From assembly GCA_017625405.1 (NCBI GenBank), contig JAGALB010000011.1:1-42717 (forward strand): a stretch of 42,717 nt of DNA, written 5' to 3'. Of this stretch, positions 25,198 to 33,158 are shown piece after piece. Source of the DNA: Ruminiclostridium sp. Its GTDB lineage: Bacteria; Bacillota; Clostridia; Oscillospirales; Ruminococcaceae. Position 1 is the stretch's first letter. Each line of letters begins with the position of its first letter. Under the pieces are notes generated by a model that searched no databases, was not told the origin of the DNA, and was given only the letters and a program-made list of their open reading frames with translations. A program made the position numbers and the translations under genes.

Positions 25198-26007
25198 TCA
25201 TTCTTTTGTGTAGAAAGGTTCGGTGATTTCGTGTGCATTCTGACCCAGAGGAGAATTTACAGGTGCAGCGATAACAGGGAATTTTGAGAGGAAAAGACGT
25301 GCGGTAGCGCAAAGAGAATCAGCGATTTTCTTGGATTTCTCATTGTCTGCGTCAATATCCAGAACGAAAAGGTAATTTTCGTGTTCTTCCTGCTTCACCA
25401 TAAGGAAATAAGCCTTTCTGACTTCGGGATGTTTTGCGAGATTCTTGCTGAAGGAAGCCATAACAGAATCGGGAACATTTTTGGGCTTGCCGAAATAGAG
25501 AGTCATCTGCTTTTTCTCGGATTCACCGGTAGGTGCGGCAGTCTGCTTCATCATATTTTCACGGATATTTTTGAGGATGTTGTCGAGGATTTCCTTTGTG
25601 AAAACAAGATTCTGACTCATGGGATTGATGACAAAGCCGGATGTTTCAGGCTTTTTTGAAACGAGGTCAGCCATCTGCGGGAATATAACGACAATTGATT
25701 TTATCTGTGAAGATTTGCTCCACTTCTGAAATTCCTGAATATCGGTAAAGAGGGGGAAGTATTTTTCGCCCTTATTGTTTATTAGCATTCTGAAGTTGAA
25801 CTTTGCATCCTTGGGAATTTCCATTTTTCCGCTGCCTTCGATAGGTGTTCCATCGCTGTTGAGTACATCTGCGGGAGCAAAGTACTTCGCCTTAATTGCG
25901 GCGGTGACAAAAGCAGACTGTGTATCCTTGTTTTCGTTTTCTCTGAGTGCATTCATTGCAGCGACAAGCTCTTCGTTTTTGAGATCGGGGAATATATTTT
26001 CAGCCAT
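25198..26007 (-). CDS. SseB-family protein
   Basis: A 269-residue protein with an SseB N-terminal-like domain (about 10-125: 'AAIKAKYFAPADVL...', 'LFTDIQEFQKWS...GFVINPMSQNLVFTKE') and a C-terminal SseB-like domain (about 150-265: 'LYFGKPKNVPDSVMASFSKNLAKHPEVRKAYFLMV'). SseB raised serine sensitivity in E. coli; in Gram-positives the role is unclear. AAAGGA sits 8 nt before the ATG at 26007, so I did not use the ATG at 26028, which precedes that site. No signal peptide. Stands alone. Confidence 0.82.
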   Translation of the reverse strand: MAENIFPDLKNEELVAAMNALRENENKDTQSAFVTAAIKAKYFAPADVLNSDGTPIEGSGKMEIPKDAKFNFRMLINNKGEKYFPLFTDIQEFQKWSKSSQIKSIVVIFPQMADLVSKKPETSGFVINPMSQNLVFTKEILDNILKNIRENMMKQTAAPTGESEKKQMTLYFGKPKNVPDSVMASFSKNLAKHPEVRKAYFLMVKQEEHENYLFVLDIDADNEKSKKIADSLCATARLFLSKFPVIAAPVNSPLGQNAHEITEPFYTKE

Positions 26008-26118
26008 TTTGGTAATCCTTTCAAACATAATAATACTATTATATCATAGAAAACGTAACATTTCAATAGTTTAAAGAAATTAAATTTCAGTAATTTTCTA
26101 TAAATTTGAAAAAAATGC

Positions 26119-26147
26119 TTGACAAAGTAGAATTGTTGTGATATAAT
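26119..26147 (+). promoter_or_regulatory. Perfect consensus promoter for the tRNA pair
   Basis: TTGACA (26119-26124), 17-nt spacer, TATAAT (26142-26147), only 16 nt before tRNA-Thr(TGT). Confidence 0.9.
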
Positions 26148-26163
26148 AATCAAGCAATGAAAC

Positions 26164-26239
26164 GCTGGTGTAGCTCAGTTGGTAGAGCAGCTGATTTGTA
26201 ATCAGCAGGTCGGGGGTTCGAGTCCGTCCACCAGCTCCA
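26164..26239 (+). tRNA. tRNA-Thr (anticodon TGT)
   Basis: 76 nt with acceptor GCTGGTG/CACCAGC, anticodon stem GCTGA/TCAGC, loop TTTGTAA, T-loop TTCGAGT, encoded CCA. Reads ACA and probably ACG/ACU codons. Confidence 0.98.
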
Positions 26240-26323
26240 TTTTTTTGTCTTAAGACAATTAAATAAATTGCGTACTGCTGACAGTTCGGCAGGCACGTTC
26301 CCGGTAACGGGAACTTAATATAC

Positions 26324-26408
26324 GGAAGCGTTCCCGAGTGGCCAAAGGGGGCAGACTGTAAATCTGTTGCGTTTCGCTTCGGTGGTCCGAATCCACCCGC
26401 TTCCACCA
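26324..26408 (+). tRNA. tRNA-Tyr (anticodon GTA)
   Basis: 85 nt, class II with a long variable arm (GCGTTTCGCTTCGG region), acceptor GGAAGCG/CGCTTCC, anticodon loop CTGTAAA, encoded CCA. It is co-transcribed with tRNA-Thr(TGT), 84 nt downstream. Confidence 0.97.
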
Positions 26409-26453
26409 GCAAAAAGCACACCACACACGATTGACGTGTGGTGTGCTTTTTGC
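26409..26453 (+). terminator. Terminator of the tRNA operon
   Basis: A perfect 18-bp stem (26409-26426 and 26436-26453) containing AAAAA/TTTTT, starting directly after the tRNA-Tyr CCA. Confidence 0.88.
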
Positions 26454-26467
26454 TGTTATGGTAGAGA

Positions 26468-26504
26468 GGTGGATTCGGACAAGAATCGTCACCCGCTTCC
26501 ACCA
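26468..26504 (+). repeat. Rearranged tRNA-Tyr 3' fragment
   Basis: 26490-26504 repeats the last 15 nt of tRNA-Tyr (26394-26408), including CCA. Just before it, 26469-26481 is the reverse complement of the tRNA-Tyr T-arm segment 26385-26397. It is not a complete tRNA. It looks like a scar from recombination or an old insertion at the tRNA 3' end. Confidence 0.7.
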
Positions 26505-26548
26505 ATAAAAACAACAGCCGCATGATTGATGCGGCTGTTGTTTTTATT
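26504..26548 (+). terminator. Second long hairpin terminator after the tRNA fragment
   Basis: A perfect 20-bp stem (26504-26523 and 26529-26548) with AAAAACAAC/GTTGTTTTT, directly after the CCA of the tRNA fragment, mirroring the terminator after the real tRNA-Tyr. Confidence 0.82.
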
Positions 26549-26578
26549 GCTGAGAAATTTCCACACTTCTATCAATAG

Positions 26579-26620
26579 ACAAAGGCAATCACATGATGAT
26601 GTAATTGCCTTTGTTGTTTT
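26579..26620 (+). terminator. Third hairpin terminator, ahead of convergent alarmone synthetase gene
   Basis: Arms ACAAAGGCAAT/ATTGCCTTTGT (26579-26589, 26604-26614) with inner ACAT/ATGT, tail TGTTTT. Confidence 0.7.
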
Positions 26621-26650
26621 ACAGCGTTTTGCCTGCAGAATTGCACGCCT

Positions 26651-27349
26651 TTATTTATTTTTCCCGATTCTGTTGCGTATATCCTGCATACGGTAGTCAA
26701 TAGTATTTATAGCTTCAGAGCAGAGTTTAAGCTCGTGGGCGATTTCCTCAGCATTTTCTATATCCTTTTTGTAACGCATTTTATGCTCGAGGCTTGCCCA
26801 GAAATCCATAGCAATTGTGCGGAACTGAACTTCAACCTTCATGAATTTCTTACCCTTTGACAGGAATATGGGTATTTCCACAATAAGGTGCAGACTGCGG
26901 TAGCCGTTTGGTTTTGGGTTAGCGATATAGTCCTTCTTGGAAATAAGGGTGATATCATCCTGATTGATGAGCATTTCCGCAATTGCGTAGATATCTTCGG
27001 GGAATGAGCAGATAACACGGATACCCGCAATGTCGTTAAGGGTGTTTTCGATATTTTCAATCGACGGAGGAATACCCTTGCGCTTCATTTTTTCAATGAT
27101 GCTCATAGGCTCTTTCACCCTTGTTTTAATTGTTTCGATAGGGTTGTAGTTATACTGGAGAGAAAATTCATCATTAAGAACGTTAAGCTTTGTTTCTATT
27201 TCTCTTAAAGCACATTCATTATGCATCAGCAGCTCCATAAAGGGCTGAGCAGTTTCCATAATTCGAGAAGAGCCATCGAAAAGGCGATCAATTACAGCTG
27301 AAGTATCACGCTGCGGAACAAGTGGGTTTACAATTGACATTTTTACCAT
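26651..27349 (-). CDS. Small alarmone synthetase, RelQ/RelP-like (p)ppGpp synthetase
   Basis: A 232-residue single-domain RelA/SpoT synthetase that transfers pyrophosphate from ATP to GDP/GTP, feeding the stringent response. Landmarks are 'IKTRVKEPMSIIEKMKRKG' (about 78-96), 'LNDIAGIRVICSFPEDIY' and 'KDYIANPKPNGYRSLHLIVEIP' with the synthetase Tyr/His, then 'VEVQFRTIAMDFWASLEHKMRYKK'. There is no hydrolase or regulatory domain. AAGGG/AAAGGA lie upstream; the ATG at 27349 or the one at 27340 may be used. It stands alone, convergent to the tRNA operon. Confidence 0.93.
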   Translation of the reverse strand: MVKMSIVNPLVPQRDTSAVIDRLFDGSSRIMETAQPFMELLMHNECALREIETKLNVLNDEFSLQYNYNPIETIKTRVKEPMSIIEKMKRKGIPPSIENIENTLNDIAGIRVICSFPEDIYAIAEMLINQDDITLISKKDYIANPKPNGYRSLHLIVEIPIFLSKGKKFMKVEVQFRTIAMDFWASLEHKMRYKKDIENAEEIAHELKLCSEAINTIDYRMQDIRNRIGKNK

Positions 27350-27455
27350 TCCTTTCCCTTTTTTATTATTTTATCACACTTCTGCTGAAAAATCAACGTA
27401 AAAGCTGTGTATCAGGGTTAAAAATAATGTGAAAACTATCGAAAAAATCCAAAAG

Positions 27456-27470
27456 GTTACAAATTGTAAC
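27456..27470. promoter_or_regulatory. GTTACAA-A-TTGTAAC dyad upstream of orf137
   Basis: Perfect 7-nt inverted arms around one base, with further TTGTAAC/TTGTAAA half-sites up to 27500, in the intergenic space of divergent genes. It could be an operator for either; unproven. Confidence 0.4.
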
Positions 27471-27522
27471 TTTTTGGCATTTTTTGTAACCAAATTGTAA
27501 ACAAATTTTAACCGTTTTGTAA

Positions 27523-27551
27523 TTGCATTTTGATATTATAAGGACTATAAT
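27523..27551 (+). promoter_or_regulatory. Promoter of orf137
   Basis: TTGCAT (27523-27528), 17-nt spacer, TATAAT (27546-27551); AAGGAGG before the ATG at 27605. Confidence 0.65.
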
Positions 27552-27604
27552 ATAAGTATAGAGAGAATATGCAGAAGATTTCATACTGACAAGGAGGTTG
27601 GGTT

Positions 27605-28018
27605 ATGAAAATCAGAATGTTGGGATTTTTAATTGTTCTTATTGGTCTATGCGTGATAGGATACGGTATCAGCTTCCTGTCAGTTGCCGAAAGCAGCGAC
27701 GGTATATATACAGAGGTTGTTGAAGCTGAGCTTATGTCTGGTAAATATTATCTTAACGCCAATACTGAAAGGGCTTGCATAGAAATATTTGACGATCTTA
27801 CATTTCAGCTCACCGGCAATGAGCGACAGAGCTATATTTTCCGCGAATGGCGTGATATGGCTGTCACCGATGAAAAGACAGGCGACATAAGACTTGTTGA
27901 CCTTTATTTTCTCGGCACAAACCTGAACGGTGCAGAGAATTTTACAGAAAAAATCAGGTTCTGCCCTGAAACAAATACCCTTGAATATAATGGAGACTAT
28001 TATTTTTACGTTGCATAA
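27605..28018 (+). CDS. Small membrane-anchored or secreted protein, unknown
   Basis: A 137-residue protein with a hydrophobic N-terminal segment (MLGFLIVLIGLCVIGYGISFLS) that may be a signal anchor, then a beta-rich outside domain ('YTEVVEAELMSGKYYLNAN', 'LTFQLTGNERQSYIF', 'TNTLEYNGDYYFYVA'). No lipobox and no enzyme motif. AAGGAGG is 7 nt upstream of the ATG. Monocistronic, with terminator at 28050-28087. Family not recognised. Confidence 0.7.
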   Translation: MKIRMLGFLIVLIGLCVIGYGISFLSVAESSDGIYTEVVEAELMSGKYYLNANTERACIEIFDDLTFQLTGNERQSYIFREWRDMAVTDEKTGDIRLVDLYFLGTNLNGAENFTEKIRFCPETNTLEYNGDYYFYVA

Positions 28019-28049
28019 TTCAGAGTAATCCTTCCATATAACCAAAAAG

Positions 28050-28090
28050 CAAAAACACACTTCCGCAATTAAGGGAGTGTGTTTTTGTTT
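28050..28090 (+). terminator. Terminator of orf137
   Basis: A 12-bp perfect stem CAAAAACACACT/AGTGTGTTTTTG, tail TTTT. Confidence 0.85.
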
Positions 28091-28108
28091 TCGGGGTGGC
28101 TGCGTGTA

Positions 28109-28222
28109 CGGACGGCGGCGCAGGCGCTTTTTTGTGCCTGCGGCACAAAAAAGCGCCCTGCGGGCGGCTTTGCCGCCCGCAGGGCAGGGTTTGTTTCACA
28201 AACCGCTGCGCCGCACCGTCCG
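28109..28222. repeat. GC-rich cloverleaf-shaped nested inverted repeat
   Basis: An outer 15-bp stem (28109-28123 with 28206-28222, 2-nt bulge) encloses three hairpins, each with a 3-nt loop: a perfect 16-bp stem 28123-28138/28142-28157 (loop TGC), an 11- to 14-bp stem 28158-28168/28172-28182 (loop TTT), and a 7-bp stem 28188-28194/28198-28204 (loop TTC). The base composition is far more GC-rich than the surroundings. It lies between the stops of two convergent genes. It is not an ordinary terminator: only the first hairpin holds a T-run, inside its stem. A mobile palindromic element is the likeliest reading. Confidence 0.85.
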
Positions 28223-28229
28223 CAGACGG

Positions 28230-28532
28230 TCAGCTGAATCTTTTGGGATTGAATTTTTTCATCTCGTTGGCACTGTAAACAACTTCAGCATATATAGCTG
28301 CAACTACCGAGTAAAGCTCAGGGGGGATGTGTTCGCCCGAATTAAGCATAACGAGGAGAGCGGCTGTGCTGTCATCACGATAAATCGGAACACCGTTTTC
28401 GTCTGCAATGTTCACGATTTTCTGGGCAAGCTCACCAAGACCCGAAGCTACGACAACGGGTGCGTAGTTGAGATTGGGATTGTATTTAAGTGCAACGGCG
28501 GCTTTCTGGCCGTAAATTTTACGCTTGGACAT
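28230..28532 (-). CDS. FlhB C-terminal-domain-like protein (YlqH/FlhB2 type)
   Basis: A 100-residue protein matching only the cytoplasmic switch domain of FlhB/YscU export proteins: 'AAVALKYNPNLNYAPVVVASGLGELAQKIVNIADENGVPIYRDDSTAALLVMLNSGEHIPPELYSVVAAIYAEVVY' (given here in pieces: conserved 'ALKYN', 'APVVVASG', 'IPPELY'). It lacks the membrane part and the autocleavage NPTH motif. It overlaps the FliK-like gene by 14 nt. In Bacillus the YlqG-YlqH pair has the same make-up. Its role is not settled. Confidence 0.85.
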   Translation of the reverse strand: MSKRKIYGQKAAVALKYNPNLNYAPVVVASGLGELAQKIVNIADENGVPIYRDDSTAALLVMLNSGEHIPPELYSVVAAIYAEVVYSANEMKKFNPKRFS

Positions 28533-30399
28533 TGAGACCTGCTCTCCTTTCGTTTAATTTCGGGAAAATCTGTGAAAGATTATGGGGGCTTTTGAGAATG
28601 CCTGTTTCAAAGTTGGAGATTGAATAACCTGCGCCTGCAGCAATACGGTTTACCTTGCTTATGAGAGATTCGATATTTTTGCCGAAGCTCACAGGATGAA
28701 GCAGACTGACGCTGGCAGTGTTTTCGTTGGCGTAAACGTCAATTTCAAAGCGTCCGAAGGCGTCAACATCAAAGGTAAGAAACAGATGATAATGTTTTTT
28801 TGCGCCGCCTGCGGCAGATACGCCCGAATCGTCGTCGTTATCTACCCAGAGTTCGCCGAAAGCACGTGTATCTTCAACCTGAATGGGGAGAATATAGTGG
28901 GCGAGGGGTGTGAAAACGCCGGGGGCGTTGATCATACTCTGGAGAAGGTTTGATGCATTGAAGCTGTCGATGGATTTAAGGGCGGGGTGATTGATATTTT
29001 TAGCTACAAAGTCGGTGAGTGCACGTATGGAGCTGTTCTGGGCAGCCTGCCCTGTCTGCTGTTCATCGCCGTCTGCCATCATGAAGGGGTCGTTTTCGGA
29101 CAACACCGTAACTGCCTCGTCCATAGCGTCGAAAAGGCTGTCATGAATATTGCCGTCGGGTACGGCGTCAAGAAAGTTATTCAGAAAATCCACAAGCTCG
29201 TTCATGGATGAGATCTGATTGAATTGCTCACTGATGGCTGTGCTGATTTCATCGTCGGCAATAAGACTTGTGAGAAGAGTTTTTATTGTTTCAAGACCGT
29301 CGGCAGAACCGCTGTGAAGGTCGGTTATGTACTCCGAAAAGTCCATATTTGCCAGTCCGATGTCCGAAAGATACCCTTCATCGGATAAATTTTCCGTCAG
29401 ATATGATGAAAAATTAAGAAATGTTTGGCTTTCTTTACTAAAAAATGAATTTTCTGCTTGATTTTCTTGTTGATTTATAGTATAATTAGGAAAAGGTGTC
29501 GGTATATCTCCTTTTGACCCGTTTGTCAGTTTCAGCATTAATTTTTCAAATGCATCGGCTAACTGATTCCGGGTTTCATAAGAGGGTACCTGAGTAAGAA
29601 GCTGACCGAAATATTCTCTCAGCATGGAGCTGTTTGTGTTGTACTTCGAAATGTTGTGCATGACAATCGGCAGCAGGGTCTGGGTGTGCTGGTCGTTCAG
29701 CAGACTTTCCGAAACATTTTTCATAAGGTCTGCCGTCTGGTTCCTGAGTGCGGTAAAGTTCGTTTCCGCCTCACCTGAAATCCAGCGCTGTGCGAGCGAC
29801 TCAAGATTCTGGGAAAGAGCACGGTTAGGAGAGAAGTATTCCGAAAGGAATTTAAGATTTGAAGAAAGTGCGGAAGTGATTTCGTTCTTGTTCTGAGAAA
29901 AGTTTATCGCCTTCAGCATATTTCCGATAGCTTCCTTCAGATCGCTGTTTCCTGTCTGGTTCAGCTCACGGAGAATATCATAGAACTTGTCATCGTGGAA
30001 CATCGTATTCTGCTTTTCCTGTTCGATGATTTCGTCCAGCAGCTGCCCCGCAGAAATGTAAAGCGAGTTGTTGAGGTTGTCAAGTTCTCCTGCAAGCTCT
30101 GTATATCCGTTGAGCTTTGCAGTACTGAGCAGGTCGGCATTGATAATGTCCTTTATGGTTTCGACTGCAAGAGCCTGGTTCTTGCTTATAGAAACGGCAA
30201 GAGGGATAAGATCCTTCTGGCCCATAGTGGTCTGGGGATTGTTACTTGTATTCTTGTCTGAGGCCGCTTGTATCTGCCCCGGCTTATTCGCACCGTCAAC
30301 AGTAAATTGTTCGCCGCCTGCAGCGGCACCGTGATTGTTCGTAAGCGTGCTTGAATAGCTCTTACTTGCGGAATCACTTATCTGTGGAATCTGAGGCAT
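28519..30399 (-). CDS. FliK/YlqG-like hook-length-control-type protein
   Basis: A 626-residue, soluble, Gln/Asn/Ser-rich helical protein. The last ~110 residues ('YHLFLTFDVDAFGRFEIDVYANENTASVSLLHP...') resemble the C-terminal domain of FliK, which touches the FlhB switch domain. The long N-terminal part has low complexity and no signal peptide. AAGGGGG lies 7 nt before the ATG. It pairs with the FlhB-C-like gene downstream (14-nt overlap) and is divergent from cheA across 138 nt. The FliK link rests on the C-terminus and the pairing. Confidence 0.72.
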   Translation of the reverse strand: MPQIPQISDSASKSYSSTLTNNHGAAAGGEQFTVDGANKPGQIQAASDKNTSNNPQTTMGQKDLIPLAVSISKNQALAVETIKDIINADLLSTAKLNGYTELAGELDNLNNSLYISAGQLLDEIIEQEKQNTMFHDDKFYDILRELNQTGNSDLKEAIGNMLKAINFSQNKNEITSALSSNLKFLSEYFSPNRALSQNLESLAQRWISGEAETNFTALRNQTADLMKNVSESLLNDQHTQTLLPIVMHNISKYNTNSSMLREYFGQLLTQVPSYETRNQLADAFEKLMLKLTNGSKGDIPTPFPNYTINQQENQAENSFFSKESQTFLNFSSYLTENLSDEGYLSDIGLANMDFSEYITDLHSGSADGLETIKTLLTSLIADDEISTAISEQFNQISSMNELVDFLNNFLDAVPDGNIHDSLFDAMDEAVTVLSENDPFMMADGDEQQTGQAAQNSSIRALTDFVAKNINHPALKSIDSFNASNLLQSMINAPGVFTPLAHYILPIQVEDTRAFGELWVDNDDDSGVSAAGGAKKHYHLFLTFDVDAFGRFEIDVYANENTASVSLLHPVSFGKNIESLISKVNRIAAGAGYSISNFETGILKSPHNLSQIFPKLNERRAGLNVQA

Positions 30400-30499
30400 G
30401 GTTTTGACCCCCTTCGGTTAATTTATTTCATATTAACACAAAATCCTCAGTTTTGCAACAATTTTGTTAATATTTAAATTAAAATAAATAAATATTACT

Positions 30500-30518
30500 T
30501 CATACCGAAGTGGTATGA
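30500..30518 (+). promoter_or_regulatory. TCATACC/GGTATGA hairpin just before the cheA ribosome site
   Basis: A perfect 7-bp stem with loop GAAGT ends directly at the AGGAAAGG site (30519-30526) of cheA. It could affect translation, or be a protein site. The rest of the intergenic space is AT-rich with no clear sigma-A or sigma-D promoter. Confidence 0.45.
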
Positions 30519-30537
30519 GGAAAGGAATGGTTAATAT

Positions 30538-32604
30538 ATGGCTAAAGTAGAATCCGGCATGGAAGCAATGGTAGATGTGTACATATTTGAAACCACCGGT
30601 CTGTTGGAACAGCTCGACGAAATCCTTCTGAGAACTGAACAGGCTAATGAGTTCAAAGAAGATGACATTAATGAAATCTTCCGTATAATGCACACAGTAA
30701 AAGGCTCTTCTGCTATGATGGGCTTCGAAAATCTGCAGCAGCTTGCTCACAAAGGTGAGGATATGTTCTTTATCATCAGAGAGAACCCTGAAAAGGTAAA
30801 GGATATAAGCTTTGTATATGACCTTGTATTCCAGATGTCAGACTTGTTCAAGGCTGAAATCGAAGCTATTCAGAACGACGATGATTTTGAGCCCACAGAT
30901 TTCTCTGAAATAATTAAGAAGCTTGAAAACGGCGCAGCTATGCTCAAGGGCGAAGTAGCAGCACCTGCGGCGGCAGCTTCCGAAGCAGCAGTACCCGCAG
31001 CACCTGCAAAGAACTGGGGCGATGACTGCACAACAGTTCGTGTTTTCTTTGAAGACGGCTGTAAAATGGAGAATCTGCGTGCATTCCTGCTCCTCAACAA
31101 GCTCCGTGAAGAGGCACAGATTCTTGACTTTATTCCCGATGATGTTGAATCCAACCAGGAATCTGCAAATGTTATCATAGACAACGGCTTTATCATTACT
31201 TTCCGTGCGCCTGACAACAAGGCTGTTCTTCAGGTTATCGAAGAAGCTATCAACGTTCAGTCCTACGAAGTTATCAATAATGAACCCGAAGCTCCTGCTG
31301 CACAGGCCGCTGAAACCCAGCAGGCTGCTGCAGCTCCTGCTGCCGGCGCACCCGCAGCACAGGCAAGCAAGCCGGCAGCTGCAGAAAAGACCGAAGCAAA
31401 GACTGAAAACAAGTCTTCCGGCGGCGGTAAGCAGAGCCTTATCAGTGTTAACCTTTCCAAGCTTGACCAGCTTCACGATATCGTTGGTGAAATCATCACC
31501 ACAGAGTCAATGGTAGTTGCCAACCCTGAGCTTGAAGGTCTTCACCTTGAAAGCTTTGCAAAGGCTGCACGTGAACTCAGGAAGCTTACAAGCGAGCTTC
31601 AGGATACTGTAATGTCAATCCGAATGGTTCCTCTTGCAGGTCCTTTCCAGAAGATGAACCGTATCGTGCGTGATATGAAGGTAAAGCTTAATAAGGACGT
31701 TGAACTCAAGATTGAAGGCGAATCCACCGAAGTTGACAAGTCAATCGTGGACAACCTCAACGACCCGCTTATGCACCTTGTAAGAAACTGTATGGACCAC
31801 GGTGTTGAGGATACATCCGAAGAGCGTGTTGCAAATGGCAAGCCCGCAAAGGCTACAATCACCCTTGCAGCTATGAATGCTTCCGGCGAAGTTATCATCA
31901 CTGTTTCTGATGACGGTAAGGGTATTGACTCCCGTAAGGTACTTGCAAAGGCTGAAAAGAACGGTCTTCTTACAAAGCCTTCCAACGAATATACAGAACG
32001 TGAAATCCAGAATATGATTCTTCTTCCCGGCTTCTCCACAAACGAAGTTGTTACCGAGTACAGCGGACGTGGCGTAGGTATGGACGTTGTAAAGAAGAAT
32101 ATTGAAAAGGTCGGCGGTACAATTTCCGTAGAGAGCAAGCTCGGTCAGGGAACAACCTTCGTTATCAAGATTCCGCTTACACTTGCTATTATCGACGGTA
32201 TGGAAGTTAAGGTCGGCGATGCAAACTTTATCGTTCCTATTTCCGCAATCAAGGAAAGCTTCATGGTTACAAACGACCAGATTATTCATGACACCCAGCA
32301 GGGCGAAATGATTATGATGAGAGGCGTATGCTATCCGATTTTAAGACTTCACGACAAGTTCAATCTTGAAACTGAGATAAAGAACTTTGAAGATGGTATC
32401 ATTCTTCTTATCGAAGCAGACAACAGAAGCGTTTGCCTCTTTGCCGATGAGCTTGTAGGCGAACAGCAGGTTGTAGTAAAGCCGTTCCCCGTATATCTCT
32501 CCCAGTACGATATCAAGAGAGAGGGTCTCTCCGGCTGTACAATCATGGGTGATGGCAGAATTTCACTCATTATTGAAGTTAACAATCTTATTGGTCTGCA
32601 CTGA
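30538..32604 (+). CDS. cheA: Chemotaxis histidine kinase CheA
   Basis: A 688-residue kinase that takes receptor signals to response regulators. HPt domain: phospho-His52 in 'MHTVKGSSAMMGF'. A P2-like regulator-docking domain is at about 160-250, between Ala/Pro-rich linkers. Dimerisation domain: 'LSKLDQLHDIVGEI' (about 305). ATPase: N-box 'HLVRNCMDHGVED', G1 'DDGKGID', F-box 'LLPGFST', G2 'SGRGVGMDVVK'. A CheW-like coupling domain starts near 555. All key residues are present. It is first in cheA-cheW-cheR-cheB. Confidence 0.97.
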   Translation: MAKVESGMEAMVDVYIFETTGLLEQLDEILLRTEQANEFKEDDINEIFRIMHTVKGSSAMMGFENLQQLAHKGEDMFFIIRENPEKVKDISFVYDLVFQMSDLFKAEIEAIQNDDDFEPTDFSEIIKKLENGAAMLKGEVAAPAAAASEAAVPAAPAKNWGDDCTTVRVFFEDGCKMENLRAFLLLNKLREEAQILDFIPDDVESNQESANVIIDNGFIITFRAPDNKAVLQVIEEAINVQSYEVINNEPEAPAAQAAETQQAAAAPAAGAPAAQASKPAAAEKTEAKTENKSSGGGKQSLISVNLSKLDQLHDIVGEIITTESMVVANPELEGLHLESFAKAARELRKLTSELQDTVMSIRMVPLAGPFQKMNRIVRDMKVKLNKDVELKIEGESTEVDKSIVDNLNDPLMHLVRNCMDHGVEDTSEERVANGKPAKATITLAAMNASGEVIITVSDDGKGIDSRKVLAKAEKNGLLTKPSNEYTEREIQNMILLPGFSTNEVVTEYSGRGVGMDVVKKNIEKVGGTISVESKLGQGTTFVIKIPLTLAIIDGMEVKVGDANFIVPISAIKESFMVTNDQIIHDTQQGEMIMMRGVCYPILRLHDKFNLETEIKNFEDGIILLIEADNRSVCLFADELVGEQQVVVKPFPVYLSQYDIKREGLSGCTIMGDGRISLIIEVNNLIGLH

Positions 32605-32634
32605 GCAGGATAATCGAAAGGTAGGTTTAAGGCT

Positions 32635-33156
32635 ATGGCTATGGACTTTAAAGAATTACTTGCCAAGCAGGCAGAAATGATGAAAAGCACAACCGAAGCT
32701 AAGAGCGAGGTTGAGCGTGAAATAACAAAGGTTCTGACCTTCAGCATCGGCGAACAGATTTACGGTATAGAAATTCCCAATGTTGTGGAAATTATCGGTG
32801 TTCCCCATATTACAACAGTACCCGGTGTTCCCGATTATATAAAGGGTATCATCAATGTACGAAGCAAGGTTGTACCTGTTGTAAATATCAGAAGCCGTTT
32901 CGGCAAGGAAGAAATTCCTTATAACGATCGTTCCAGCATTATTATCGTATCCTCCGAGGATATTCAGGTAGGTATCATTGTTGACCAGATCCGTGATGTT
33001 ATCCCTGTAAAGGAAAGACACATCGCAAAATCTCCCGATCATATCGGCGTAAACAACAACAAGTTCATCAAGTATCTCCTTGAAATGTCTGACGGCATCA
33101 AGCTTGTTCTCGATGTAAACAAGCTTGTATACGAAAACGAAGCGGTTGTTGACTGA
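32635..33156 (+). CDS. cheW: Chemotaxis coupling protein CheW
   Basis: A 173-residue adaptor joining CheA to receptors. The CheW fold runs from about residue 30 ('VLTFSIGEQIYGIEIPNVVEIIG') to 'KLVLDVNKLV', with the typical 'VPDYIKGIINVRSKVVPVVNIRSRFG'. A ~28-residue charged helical N-terminal extension precedes it. The start could be at 32635 or the ATG two codons later. 30 nt after cheA; 2 nt before cheR. Confidence 0.96.
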   Translation: MAMDFKELLAKQAEMMKSTTEAKSEVEREITKVLTFSIGEQIYGIEIPNVVEIIGVPHITTVPGVPDYIKGIINVRSKVVPVVNIRSRFGKEEIPYNDRSSIIIVSSEDIQVGIIVDQIRDVIPVKERHIAKSPDHIGVNNNKFIKYLLEMSDGIKLVLDVNKLVYENEAVVD

Positions 33157-33158
33157 TT

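Noticed and set aside
26098-26523. 141-residue minus-strand open frame with 'GGRTRTPDLLITNQLLYQLSY'
   Set aside because: It is antisense to the two tRNAs; this peptide is a familiar false protein from translating tRNA genes backwards.
30838-31476. 212-residue minus-strand open frame inside cheA
   Set aside because: Cys/Leu-rich antisense of the Ala/Pro linker region of cheA; no ribosome site.
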